DNA of 64,000 nt from Onthophagus taurus (GCF_036711975.1 NW_027248940.1:4278001-4342000), one strand, 5' to 3'; numbered from the stretch's first letter, positions 46,046 to 57,060 are shown. Program-made: numbers and translations. The notes: a model not told the origin generated them from the letters alone.

Positions 46046-46375
46046 TTTTATTTTAATGCATGGATCACTGTTCGGTAGATGTTCATCCTTTCGAAGGGTT
46101 GACCCGGGGATGTACATCTGTCGCCGTTCGGTGGGTTATAGGTGCTTAAGCAAGTAAAAGTTGTTTGATGGGTTAAGGTAGTAAGGAAGGATCATTCCCC
46201 CCTTCCGGTAGTTCTGTTTATTTAAGTTCTCTGATCTTTGGAACTTTATCCCCCCACAGGGCTACCTTATGTGAGGATAAACTGATACAAAAAAAAAAAA
46301 TGTGACTGGTGGTAAAAGGGCTATATAAGCCCAGACACCAAGTGGATACCCCGGGTTTTAAGAAGAAGATGTTTA

Positions 46376-46727
46376 TTAAAAAGAAAAGTGAGGTTATGTT
46401 CGATTTCATATCAAAATAATAAAAAATAAATTTCTAATTTGTATTTAAGACATATCTCGACAATTTAATGGAATAACAATTATCTATCTATACATAATAT
46501 CTATTTCTATCTTATTTAACATATAATACATTGTTTTCTCATTATTTTTCTTGCTTTCAATAGAATATCATCGAAAATCCTTTAAATGCACTCTTCTCAT
46601 CTCTTACAATTTATTTTCTTCTCATTATTTCTTAAAATCTTTTTCTTATATACGCGCAAATGGAACATTATTGTACAAATACATAGCTATATATATAATT
46701 TTTTTTCAATTAAAAAAATTAAAATTT
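46376..46727 (-). other. Likely 3' UTR of the V-ATPase A gene
   Basis: The 350 bp after the stop codon (read on the minus strand) are AT-rich and free of repeats I can name. An ATTTAAAG or AATAAA-like signal is not unique, so the cleavage site is unknown. The LINE end abuts this region. Confidence 0.45.
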
Positions 46728-49700
46728 CTAATCCTCAAGGTTCCTAAAAGCTTGTTGAATATCCTCGTAAAGTTGATCGAAATCCGCCTTGATTTTCGCC
46801 TCACCGTCTTTAACGGGATCTTTGAACTTCATGGAACTGAGTTGGTACAAGATATTTCCCATCGAGTCCCTAATAACGTTCCAAGTAATTTTATTCTCGG
46901 ATTGCGCGGTCGATTCAACGGCATGTCTCGCCATATCATACAAACCAATCATGTTCTTCAACATCCCAACGGTTTTATAAAACGGACAAAAACGATCGTA
47001 AGCCGAATAAGAATTTTGTTGCAAGAAATCTTCTTTCAATAATTTAGCGACTTCCAAAGTGATTTTATCGCTTTCCGCCAACGAAGCTTTACCAACCAAT
47101 TGTACGATTTCGGATAAATCTTCTTCTTCTTGAAGGATTTCTTTAACTTTCGTACGCAAAGCGACGAATTCCGCGAAATTCTTATCGTAAAAGTCGTCCA
47201 AAGCTCGAGTGTATTTCGAGTACGAAATCAACCAATTAATTGAGGGGAAATGTTTCCTTTGAGCCAACTTTTTATCCAACCCCCAAAACACTTGTACGAT
47301 ACCCAACGTGGCGGAAGTAACAGGATCGGAGAAATCTCCACCGGGAGGTGATACCGCACCGACGATTGAAACGGAACCTTCACGATCCGGATTTCCTAAA
47401 CACTTCACTCGCCCAGCTCTTTCATAGAAAGAAGCCAATCGAGCACCTAAATACGCTGGGTACCCAGAATCCGCAGGCATTTCAGCCAAACGACCCGAAA
47501 TTTCTCTCAAAGCCTCAGCCCAACGCGAAGTTGAATCCGCCATCATCGAAACGTTGTAACCCATATCCCTAAAGTACTCGCTCAATGTGATTCCGGTGTA
47601 AATTGAAGCTTCACGAGCCGCCACAGGCATGTTACTGGTGTTAGCAACCAAAGCGGTACGTTTCATAATGGACTCTGTTTGTCCGTCGATTTCAACGGTT
47701 AATTCGGGGAAATCCCGCAATACTTCAGACATTTCGTTACCACGTTCTCCGCAACCGACGTAAATAATAACATCGGAGTTGGAGTATTTTGATAACGATT
47801 GGGAAATGACGGTTTTGCCGCAACCGAAAGCTCCGGGGATCGCGGTGGTTCCTCCTTGGACGCATGGGAAGAGGGAGTCGAGGACGCGTTGTCCGGTAAG
47901 TAAGGGGTGATTCGCTGGGAGCTTTTCGCTGACTGGACGGGGTTGACGTACTGGCCATACTTGCAACATTGTGTATTTTGAACGTTCTCCGTCAAATTCG
48001 GTTTCTAAGACGATGTCCTGGAAAAAAAGAATTATTAAAAATTTGAACTAATAATAACTTAATTAATAAATTTAACCCGTAGCTCGTTGTTACATAAGTA
48101 TCCCATTTCAAAACTTTGGGAAAGATTCAAAAGATAGAAAAATGAGTTTCATATGAATTGAATTGAACACTTAGTTTATTTATCAAAGGCCGCTTGCGGC
48201 GGAGGCATTAATGTAGGTATATAATATATACCCACTCTGATGTATACTGCTAATACGTTATATATTAGTAGTAGTGTATACTAGAAATAATATCCTACAA
48301 CCCCCGTATAACACGGTATCCTTACAAAACGGTTACACTCTAACACGATTCGTGAATTAGGAAGAATTTTCATATAACACGGTTTCTTACAATACGGTTT
48401 CGCTCTAACGCGGTTCGAGAAGTAGTGGAGATCCCTGTAAATAGTGAAGATCCCCTCAACACGGTATTTTTTTTCAACTATAGGGAAATCCCCTATTATT
48501 TCGTGATGTGATATTTCTCATTCGAGCGTGTCAGTCGTGTTAGCTTTGTGCATCTACAAGTTTGATAATTTTATTTTTATGTATTACACATGTACAGGTG
48601 TCCCGTTAAGCGTACGGAGCGGCTCTATCTCAACAACGGTAAGGACTAGAGGTTTGGGAAAAAAATCCTTATAAGCAAAGTGGGCAAGAGAAATAGCTGG
48701 AAATTATTTTGAAGTTCGTAATTCGACCACTAGGGGGCGTAACTGCCATAGAGAAACATAAAATTCCCGCTATCTCAGAAACTTAGACGATGAGCTATAA
48801 CTTTGACAACATCATTTAGTAGCTTGGATAATACCGCATCGCTTTTGTTTTGCGATATTTCTCATATCAGTCATAATAAGGGAGGGGGAGGCCAATGCGT
48901 TTTCAAATGTTTACATTTTAATATCTCCTGGACCACTCAACCGATTTAAATAATATTTAATTGACTATTAAGGTAGCTCATATGTTGTCCTACTACATAC
49001 AGGGTGTTCAAAAAAAGCTGCCAAATATTTATATAAGAAAAAGCGAAAAACTCAAAAAAATTAAATGGAAACCATATATTTTTTTAATTGTATCTGAATC
49101 TACATTAAAAATAAAGGTAACTTTATGTAAGGTTCCCTATATCTAACTATCGCCGTTTCTTTGTAATTTTCGTTTTAAATAGTTTAAGATTATTCAAAAC
49201 AATTTTGTGTCAAAGACGGCCATGACTACCGAGAAACAAATGAAGGTAACACAAATGTCATTATATCATTTATAAAATTCACTATGCCCGCACGTTTAAA
49301 TTATACTAATGAAGATTATCTAAATCTATTTATTATTTATGGAGAATGTAACAAAGTTTTAACAAGAACATGCGATACATTTGCTGCTCGATATCCGCGA
49401 AAACGGAAACCATCCCCGAATACCTTAAAACAAATAATTCATAACTTCAACATTTTAAACAATCTCCCGAGAAACAAATGAAAGTATGACAAATTATGTA
49501 TTAAGTAATTTGTATTTAACGTACTAAGTATGAGAAAACTAACTCTACTTTAATAAATGTTCAAAATTTTTCCCTTGAACTTCTAAACATTTTTCGCATC
49601 GCAAGATGACTTGTTGATGGGTTTCTCAAAAAATCTGGATTTAAGTTATTGAACGCATTTCGCACTCTTTCCATACAATTTTCCTGAGTGGTCAATGTCG

Positions 49701-52700
49701 TGCTATAAACTTGATTTTTGATAGTACCCCATATAAAGTAATCTAAAACCGACAAATCAGGTGATCTAGGTGGCCACAAGAAAGGTCCATTATTAGCAAT
49801 CCATTGGCCATTAAATATATTTTCGAGGAAATTGCTAACTAAATAGCCGTTGTGCGGAGGCGCTCCATCGTGTTGGTAAAAAAATTGTGTTAATTCAACC
49901 AGAGGTAAATTTTCTAAATAATTAGTATCAAAATTTCGTAAAATGTTTAAATATCTTTCGCCTAGAAAAAAATTAATTGCAGCAATTAAAATTAATTGTA
50001 AATTATTCGTTATACCAATTATTTCTTAATTATTTACCATTTAGATTTTCCTCATAAAAATGCAACGCTACTACTCTATCGTTTCTTATAGCGCAGTAGA
50101 CATTGAATTGCCAGCTTCCTTGAAAATTACTCGTCGTAAATTTGTGAGGATTAGAATCACTCCAATAATGCGAATTATGTCTATTAAACAAACCATTTTT
50201 GGTAAATTTTGCCTCGTCAGACCAAATAATATTGTCCAAAAATTGATTATTTCCACAGTGTTCAGTTAAAATAAATTCACAAAAATTCACTCTTCTTGCG
50301 AAGTCAGTATCTTTTAAATGTTGCACTATGGAAATTGAATACGGATGATACTTATGTTTTTTCAAAATTCTGTGGATTGAGCTTTTGGAAAGTCCAGATT
50401 CTTTTGAAACTTGTCTGAGAGATATTGTCGGATATGCATTGAAATATCCTAAAACAGCGATTTCCACATTTTCATTATCTACAATAGGCTTCTTTTTGAG
50501 AACTTTTCCTTTTACGGAACCATGTGTCTTGAAGTTATAAATTATTTGTTTCAAGGTATTCGGGGATGGTTTCCGTTTTTGCGGATATCGAGCAGCAAAT
50601 GTATCGCATGTTCTTGTTAAAACTTTGTTACATTCCCCATAGATAATAAATAGATTTAGATAATCTTCATTAGTATAATTTAAACGTGCGGGCATAGTGA
50701 ATTTTATAAATGATATAATGACATTTGTGTTACCTTCATTTGTTTCTCGGTAGTCATAGCCGTCTTTGACACAAAATTGTTTTGAATAATCTTAAACTAT
50801 TTAAAACGAAAATTACAAAGAAACGGCGATAGTTAGATATAGGGAACCTTACATAAAGTTACCTTTATTTTTAATGTAGATTCAGACACAATTAAAAAAA
50901 TATATGGTTTCCATTTAATTTTTTTGAGTTTTTCGCTTTTTCTTATATAAATATTTGGCAGCTTTTTTTGAACACCTGTATGTAGTAGGACAACATATGT
51001 ATGAGCTACCAAAAGTTAAGCTATAGTCTCTTCTTCAAATTCCTTTCATCAGATATAACAAATACTTAACAGTGTTAGCAGAAATACACATAACATACAA
51101 GCCTGCATAGGTAATTTTTTTACATAAATTTGTAAATATTTCAGAAACGGGTAAGAATTTTATATAAGATGTTTAAGTAAAAGTTAATTAAAATCGGATG
51201 TAGAATCTAAATATGTAATAATATATAGGTGGTTCCATTTAAAATAACGAAGTTGTTGTCTACTTCCGGTGTAACCGGAAGTGCGACAATCTTGAAAATA
51301 TTTTAGGTGAGTTAAAAAAAGACTCTTAAAAGACATTTCATTTCATTAGAACAAAAAATTCAGATTTTGGATCGCCTTAACCCAGATATGCCTAATGTAC
51401 TACATTTAGGACGGTCAATTCCTCTTGAAACTTGCAAGGTCATGAGCGCCTGGAAATGCGCCCGTCACATGAAGTGGTGCATTTTAGATGTAGCAGTGAG
51501 AGTGATAACTTGCGGTTTAGGTGTTCTCTTTAGATTTTGTTTTAGGTGCATCCGAAAGTCAAGATAAGTTGGAAATGGATTATTGCCCGGTTCGATTTGA
51601 AAGGTAAGGTAATTTTCAATTATAGAAATTAGAATAATATTATGATTCTTTGATTACAGTAACAATAAATAGTTGTATAATTAGTATTATTTAAAAGTTT
51701 TGCATTATTCAGTAAATTAGAGTATAAATTAGGGGGGTGAAAGACGGGTGTACTATATATAGGACATTAGGATAATAAACGACTATCACGTTCATCTAAT
51801 TACAGGGGGTTTTCGCTTCATGAAGCCCTTGCTATGCTTGAGGACAATGACGACATTATCAGCCAGGTTGATGAAATAACTATATTTCCTCCTGTAAACG
51901 CTGCAGCCGGCCTGACAGATGAAGATTCTGGAGCAGATAATGATCTTACAGTGAATAACCTACCGGCATCACAGTTACAAGCGCCGGTGGAAATTGTAAT
52001 TGAAAGTAACTACGACAGTGATTTTTCATCAGATGACAATATACCTCTATCAGAGTTACAATCTCAAAACACGGCAGCAAGAAACAAACAGTTGGATAAA
52101 AGAAGATTTGAAATTACCGCCCACCGACTTTGATAGTCCTACGAATTCGGCGATCACAGAAAACCCCTTAGAGCAAGATCATATTTTCCTTTGATATCTC
52201 ACTGTATTGACATGGCAATTCAAAACGCATGGCATTTGCATCGCAAGAATGGAGGAGAATTAGATCAACTTAGTTTTAGAAGGAGAATTGATGTAATGCT
52301 GTTGGTCCAGAATAAAAAAACATCGTCATATCAAAAAGGACATACCAGTAGGTCCCACGAAATAGATATACGGTTCGACCGAATAGATCATTTAGTTATG
52401 CCCCAAGAAAAACAAACTAGGTGTGCTCATTGCCATCAAAAAACTACAACGAGATGCGCAAAATGTGGCATTGGTATACACACGAAGTATTTTGTTCAGT
52501 ATCACACTAATAAATAATTTTACGTTTATAGATATTCATGTGCCGAATGTCCTACATGTAGGACGGCCCGAATTTCCAATTTAAAAAAAAAAACAAATTG
52601 TCATGGTTTGTTTGTAAGACTTTGTTTTGCTTCTTTAAATAAGTTTTCAATAAAGTTATTATGATTTGTAAAGTGGTTTTAATTTAGGCATATCTGGGTT

Positions 52701-55700
52701 AAAAAGAGGAAGAAGATCCTACATTTGAATGAAGCTACAATACGTGCTATACAAAAAAATGAACAAAAAATTAGATCTTCCGTTACTGCAGGTTGTTCCG
52801 TCTCCGCAAATATGACAGCTCGTCGTAGAGCACCAATTCTTGAAAAAATGGAAAAAGCTCTTAGTGTTTGGATTGACGATTGCTTAAATAAACGAATGCC
52901 ACTAGACACAAATATTATTAAAAATAAAGCCTTAAAAATCTACAACTTTTTAATAGAAAGTGGAGAATCTGCTACTGATTTGGTCTTGTCCCAAATCCAA
53001 GATGGCGAAGAAAAGGTGATAGGATACTTCAGCAAGACTCTATTGAAACCTGAACGCAACTACTGTAACACGGAGAGAACTCTTGGCGGTTATAAAGGCA
53101 GTAAAACATTTTTACAAATATCTTTACGATCGCAAATTCCTGCTAAGGACAGACCACGCTGCACTAACATGGCTGCTCCAGTTCAAAAATCCCGAGAGTC
53201 AGATTACGAAACTCCAACAGTTCGATTTGATATAGAGCACCGAGCGTTCCGAGTACATTGCAACGCTGATACCCTATCAAGAAGACCATGTCCTGTACAC
53301 TGCAAGCATTGCCAACGAACAGAATGGAAAGAAGCTCAAGTTTACAGGACAACAGTCGTAGATGACCACTAGAATGTTGAGAGCGTAAAGACCGACCAAG
53401 GTAACGACCACGTCCTAAAATTGAATATCGAATGGAAAAGGCAGGACCGGAGACCAACTTGGGGTGAGGTTGCTAAGTACTCACCGGCTGTGAAGACATA
53501 CTGAGCGCAATGGAATTCTTTGGTCCTAACTAACGGGCTTTTGCAACGACCACTTGAAGATGCAGATGGTGGCGACATAAGGAATCAGATTGTTATTCCT
53601 CGTTGCAGAGTTCCGGAAGTTTTAACGGAAATTCATAATGGGGTCACCAGAGATCACCTGGGCACAACTAAGACTCTTAACAAGTTAAGAGAGAGGTTTT
53701 ATTGGGCGAATTGCAAGGATGACGTTAAAGATTGGTGCAGAAATTGTGTGCGGCAAGTAATGGGCCGCAGACACTTTGGAAAATTTTTATACTCATATTC
53801 CAAGAAATGGATTTTATACGAATTTTTAAAACTTAATCGGCGAAAATTCACAAAATTCGAAAAAATTGTCGATCATTTCAAAAGAGGATACTTTAATTAA
53901 TAATTGGTGATACTTCCACAAGGATCCTTCAAAAAATTAATTTTATAGCGAATTTTGAAAGTTACCGATGAAAATTGCAACATCGAAAATTTTATCAAGA
54001 CTTCAAATATTGTTTTCTCAAAAACTAAAAGTTATTTTTCAAATTGTGTTGGCTCATTGGAAAGAGGACACTCTTATTAACACTTTGGGAAATTTTTATA
54101 CTCATATTCCAAGAAATGGATTTTATACGAATTTTTAAAACTTAATCGGCGAAAATTCACAAAATTCGAAAAAATGGTCGATCATTTCAAAAATTTATTT
54201 CTCAAGAACTGAAAGTGATTTTTCAAAACGGCTTTTTGCATTCAAAAGAGGATACTTTAATTAATAATTGGTGATATTTCCACGAGGATCCTTCAAGAAA
54301 TTAATTTTATAGCGAATTTTGAAAATTATCGATGAAAATTGCAACATCGAAAATTTTATCAAAACTTCAAATATTGTTTTCTCAAAAACTAAAAGTTATT
54401 TTTCAAATTGTGTTGGCTCATTGGAAAGAAGACACTCTTATTAGCACTTTGGGAAATTTTTATACTCATATTCCAAGAAATGGATTTTATACGAATTTTT
54501 AAAACTTAATCGGCGAAAATTCACAAAATTCGAAAAAATTTCCGATCATTTCAAAAATTTATTTCTCAAGAACTGAAAGTGATTTTTGAAAACGGCTTTT
54601 TGCATTCAAAAAAGGATACTTTAATTAATAATTGGTGATATTTCCACAAGGATTCTTCAAGAAATTAATTTTATAGCGAATTTTGAAAGTTACGGATGAA
54701 AATTGCAACATCGAAAATTTTATCAAAACTTCAAATATTCTTTTCTCAAAAACTAAAAGTTATTTTTCAAATTGTGTTGGCTCATTGGAAAGAGGACACT
54801 CTTATTAGCACTTTGGGAAATTTTTATACTCATATTCCAAGAAATGGATTTTATACGAATTTTTAAAACTTAATCGGCGAAAATTCACAAAATTCGAAAA
54901 AATTTCCGATCATTTCAAAAATTTATTTCTCAAGAACTGAAAGTGATTTTTGAAAACGGCTTTTTGCATTCAAAAAAGGATACTTTAATTAATAATTGGT
55001 GATATTTCCACAAGGATTCTTCAAGAAATTAATTTTATAGCGAATTTTGAAAGTTACGGATGAAAATTGCAACATCGAAAATTTTATCAAAACTTCAAAT
55101 ATTCTTTTCTCAAAAACTAAAAGTTATTTTTCAAATTGTGTTGGCTCATTGGAAAGAGGACACTCTTATTAGCACTTTGGGAAATTTTTATACTCATATT
55201 CCAAAAAATGGATTTTATACGAATTTTTAAAACTTAATCGGCGAAAATTCACAAAATTCGAAAAAATTGTCGATCATTTCAAAAATGTATTTCTCAAGAA
55301 CTGAAAGTGATTTTTCCAAACGGCTTTTTGCATTCAAAAGCGGATACATAAGATATATCTTCATAAGCTGATACACCTATTGTGAAATTATTATACTTTA
55401 TGCATAGCTTTATTGATTTATTGCAGCCTTAATTGATCCTCTAAACGAGTATCTGTAATTTGAGTTCTTAAACTAGTTTTAAGCATAAATGATATTAATT
55501 TGTAAATGTTTTTAGTAATTAATTTAAAAAATCAGTTTATCACCATTTTAATTTTGAATAGAAACGATAGATGGCGTTACTAGAAAGGAAACTATCAAAT
55601 AGCATATGTCATTTTCCTTTTGTAATAATATAATTACACTTCATTAAATAATCAATAACACATCAGCAAAGATGCGTTTTTATTAAAAGTTTAATATAAA

Positions 55701-56571
55701 CACATTCCTTTTGAAAGACATGCATTTATATTAATAATCATACTTTTTATTTCTGCTAATAGATGGCGCCAATTGTCTAGCTGTCAATATGCACAAAATC
55801 TTAATTTATTTATAAAAATATAGTAAAATCCAAAACGGATTTCCATTTTAAAGCAATAAATGGATTCTTAAAAAACAAAACATTCAAAATACTTACATCA
55901 ACAGTATAATTACCAGGTGGTGCAATCGAAACGACCGTACCTTTAGCCCTAGGAGGCAAAATCAATTTGTGCTTAACCAAAGTATTTTCATGAACGATTC
56001 CATACAAATCTCCACCAGTTAAATGAGCACCAACCTAAATAATCATTAAAACAAATTAATATATAATGAAAGAATTAAAAAAATTATCATTTTTACCTTA
56101 ATATTTAAAGGATTAAACTCCCAATTAATAGTACGTGACAAAGCGGGTACATTAATACCCTTAGGAATGTAAATACTCTGTGTTAAATCATTAATATCTT
56201 TCAATGGACGTTGGATACCATCAAAAATTGACCCCAAAATACCCGGACCTAACTCTACAGACAACGGCTTTCCAGTACGCAATACAGGATCACCAACGGT
56301 TACTCCAGAAGTTTCTTCATAAACTTGAATCGTAGCCATATCACCTTCTAATCGGATAATTTCTCCTACAAGTTCATGGTAGCCGACTCTCACCAACTCG
56401 TACATAGCAGATCCGCTCATTTTTTCGGCCGTAACGACTATAATTAATCAATTAATAAATCAAATTTAAGTTGAAGGGATTTTTTGGAAACTTACCAGGG
56501 CCGGAGACGGCGTAAACGTACCCATACGTCGATTCTTTATCCTCATCGCTGAGTTTAGCTAATTTGGACAT
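46728..56571 (-). CDS. ATP6V1A: V-type proton ATPase catalytic subunit A
   Basis: This is the catalytic A subunit of the cytosolic V1 sector, which hydrolyses ATP to drive proton pumping into lysosomes, endosomes and across apical membranes. Coding exons (minus): 56571-56496, 56437-56097, 56034-55897 and 48017-46728; phases join cleanly to 614 residues, the family's usual length. Exon 1 starts [12 protein letters not shown] and gives GYVYAVSGP; exon 2 reads [20 protein letters not shown]; exon 3 [12 protein letters not shown]; exon 4 begins [15 protein letters not shown]. The P-loop GAFGCGKT is at residues 247-254 and the catalytic Glu in GERGNE at 276. The C terminus ends QQAFRNLED. No lesion is seen. 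Introns are 59, 62 and 7,879 bp. Insects may have several paralogues (Vha68-1/2/3 in flies); which one this equals is not known. Confidence 0.98.
48018..48999. repeat. Intron 3, first part: CGGTTT half-site repeats and MITE-like DNA
   Basis: Between about 48296 and 48475 phrases such as TATAACACGGTATCCTTACA, TATAACACGGTTTCTTAC and CTCTAACGCGGTTCG repeat at 30-60 bp spacing, as in the ends of Tigger/pogo elements. From 48597 another MITE-type end (ACAGGTGTCCCGTTAAGCG) begins and runs to the mariner at 49000. No coding. Confidence 0.4.
49561..50695 (-). CDS. DD41D mariner transposase, intact if a 76-bp intron is removed
   Basis: The first part (50695-50038) begins [20 protein letters not shown] with a helix-turn-helix N terminus, then [14 protein letters not shown], the first Asp in [13 protein letters not shown] and [18 protein letters not shown] donor at 50037 and a TTTTTTTCTAG acceptor ending at 49962 bound 76 bp. 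The second part (49961-49561) has the second Asp in [11 protein letters not shown] and the third in [11 protein letters not shown], with 41 residues between them. Joined length is 352 residues with no stop or shift. Without splicing, translation ends right after the donor at 221 residues, before the second and third Asp. The 49284-49481 plus-strand frame is just the duplicated 5' end. Confidence 0.8.
49962..50037 (-). other. Candidate 76-bp intron in the mariner transposase
   Basis: GT-AG bounds, an AT-rich body, a pyrimidine run before AG, and exact restoration of the LNG/ERYLN reading support a real intron. The homologue at 19.2 kb has no interruption at this point. Confidence 0.65.
51011..51376. 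other. Non-coding; inverted ACTTCCGGT motif
   Basis: A palindromic ACTTCCGGTGTAACCGGAAGT stands at about 51268, in a MITE-like stretch starting AGGTGGTTCCATTTAAAATA. No gene is seen. Confidence 0.4.
51381..52698. mobile_element. piggyBac element, internally deleted
   Basis: The ends CCCAGATATGCCTAA and complement are flanked by TTAA (51377-51380 and 52699-52702), the hallmark of piggyBac. An inner repeat ATGTACTACATTTAGGACGG (about 51396) is mirrored by ATGTCCTACATGTAGGACGG (52546). Length is 1.3 kb against 2.3-2.5 kb for complete elements. Confidence 0.88.
51806..52517 (+). pseudogene. piggyBac transposase, N and C termini only
   Basis: The first frame (to 52133) is the acidic N terminus: [41 protein letters not shown]. 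The second (about 52155-52517) is the C terminus: [19 protein letters not shown] and the Cys-rich finger [24 protein letters not shown]. The catalytic DDD domain between them is absent, with the junction near 52140. Without it the element needs another copy's enzyme to move. Confidence 0.85.
52703..52975 (+). pseudogene. Tigger/jerky-type transposase, N-terminal fragment
   Basis: [42 protein letters not shown] and [17 protein letters not shown] are the Pipsqueak-like and CENP-B helices of TIGD-type proteins. The frame leads without a stop into a Gypsy fragment at about 52976, so the long open frame of 52725-53372 is an accident of two elements fused. Confidence 0.8.
52976..53775 (+). pseudogene. 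Gypsy RNase H and integrase zinc-domain fragment
   Basis: [21 protein letters not shown] and [11 protein letters not shown] are the RNase H start of Gypsy; [19 protein letters not shown] is its end. A stop at 53370 is followed by a second frame (53520-53780) with [22 protein letters not shown] and a Cys pair (WCRNCVRQV), the HHCC integrase zinc domain. The integrase core is replaced by the tandem array at 53770. Confidence 0.85.
53770..55345. repeat. Tandem array, ~365-bp unit, about 4.8 copies
   Basis: CACTTTGGGAAATTTTTATA recurs at 53773 (one base changed), 54081, 54444, 54810 and 55173. The first unit lacks about 55 bp (the AAGAACTGAAAGTGATTTTT part). Inner phrases GAATTTTGAAAGTTACC and AAACTAAAAGTTATTTTTC repeat in every unit. 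Units are more than 95% alike by eye. It ends at TAAGATATATC after GCGGATACA. Confidence 0.95.
55346..55896. other. End of V-ATPase A intron 3, non-coding
   Basis: ATAGATGGCG occurs at about 55567 and 55761, the same motif that marks the array at 57.1-60.2 kb. Otherwise AT-rich with nothing I can name. Confidence 0.5.
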
Positions 56572-56632
56572 CTTGAAACTATAAAATAGTAAAGATAATT
56601 TAGTTAAATTCGTATAAAATAATTAAACATAA

Positions 56633-56642
56633 GTCACGTGCT
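56633..56642. promoter_or_regulatory. GTCACGTG M-box/CLEAR-like site in intron 1
   Basis: The sequence GTCACGTGCT matches the core of the CLEAR/M-box bound by MITF/TFEB-type factors, known regulators of V-ATPase genes in flies and mammals. It lies 62 bp from the start codon. A related GTCAGGTGAC stands at about 57056 near the presumed transcription start. Function is inferred. Confidence 0.45.
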
Positions 56643-56951
56643 ACACCGCGCCCTTATTTCTATAGAGCGGACCACGAAAGTTGCATTAAGAATTACGTAA
56701 GTGCCGGTCTATAAAACTAGAAAATCACAAAAAAAGAGAATACGCCTCAATAATAATTGGGTTAAGTGGTTAAACTTGATTTTAAAGTAAGAATTGAAAC
56801 GAAAAAAATTGTTGGATAGAAATTAGAATCGATTTAAAGTTTTTGGGAGGGTTAAAATTGGGTTAACTAAAACAAAATCGATATAATCAAGTTGAGGGAT
56901 AAAATACGATGGGATTTTTAATGCTTTTTGATGGGAATATGTGGTACTCAC

Positions 56952-57060
56952 CTCTTATTACGTACAAATCAGGTCCAACTCACTCAACACCGAGCCAAAT
57001 ACTAGTTTAGTTCAGTAGCTAGTCTCGAAAATCACAAGACGAGTGTCAGGTGCAAGTCAG
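56952..57060 (-). other. ATP6V1A: V-ATPase A 5' noncoding exon (end supported, start approximate)
   Basis: A donor AGAG/GTGAGTACC on the minus strand ends a noncoding exon at 56952, and TATAG just before 56578 is the matching acceptor seven bases ahead of the ATG. The exon start is my estimate; TAGTTCAGTAGC at about 57010 (plus strand) may mark the initiator region. Intron 1 would be 56579-56951. Confidence 0.5.

Larger units (their letters stand above)
42115..46375 (+). mobile_element. RNase H-bearing LINE flanked by ~440-bp direct repeats
   Basis: The segments about 42125-42570 and 45925-46375 are direct repeats. Each contains the ORF2 tail (GTTTTGAGAATGCTTTTTTA), the 3' UTR (TGGGTTAAGGTAGTAAGGAA), a poly(A) stretch and then TATATAAGCCCAGACAC. 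The first is best read as the 3' end of an upstream copy joined head-to-tail to the 5' end of this copy. Clade by content: ORF1, RT, RNase H and CCHC, as in I/LOA/R1-type LINEs. Confidence 0.8.
49000..50978. mobile_element. DD41D mariner with its 5' end duplicated at the 3' end
   Basis: The ends CAGGGTGTTCAAAAAAAGCT and complement are flanked by TA. The left ~455 bp (49000-49454) are an inverted copy of the right ~445 bp (50532-50978), including the first ~58 transposase codons, so the copy carries two 5' ends. The two arms differ at few positions. Even the flanking 28-32 bp (48972-48999 and 50979-51010) are inverted copies of each other. Confidence 0.85.

Noticed and set aside
45610..46117. 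Minus-strand frames of 124-125 codons
   Set aside because: Shadows of the LINE ORF2 C terminus.
1..46400. Bacterial or viral horizontal transfer as source of the YqaJ domain
   Set aside because: The domain is in intron-containing exons of a type widespread in arthropod genomes, so a recent transfer is not needed to explain it.
47348..47995. Open frames overlapping the V-ATPase exon (47348-47572, 47699-47995, 47737-47958)
   Set aside because: They are other-frame readings of a highly conserved coding exon and have no features of their own.
49284..49481. Separate small gene on the plus strand
   Set aside because: It is the inverted duplicate of the first codons of the mariner transposase at 50695.
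52725..53372. A single 215-codon gene
   Set aside because: Its first third is Tigger-type and the rest Gypsy RNase H; the continuity is accidental.
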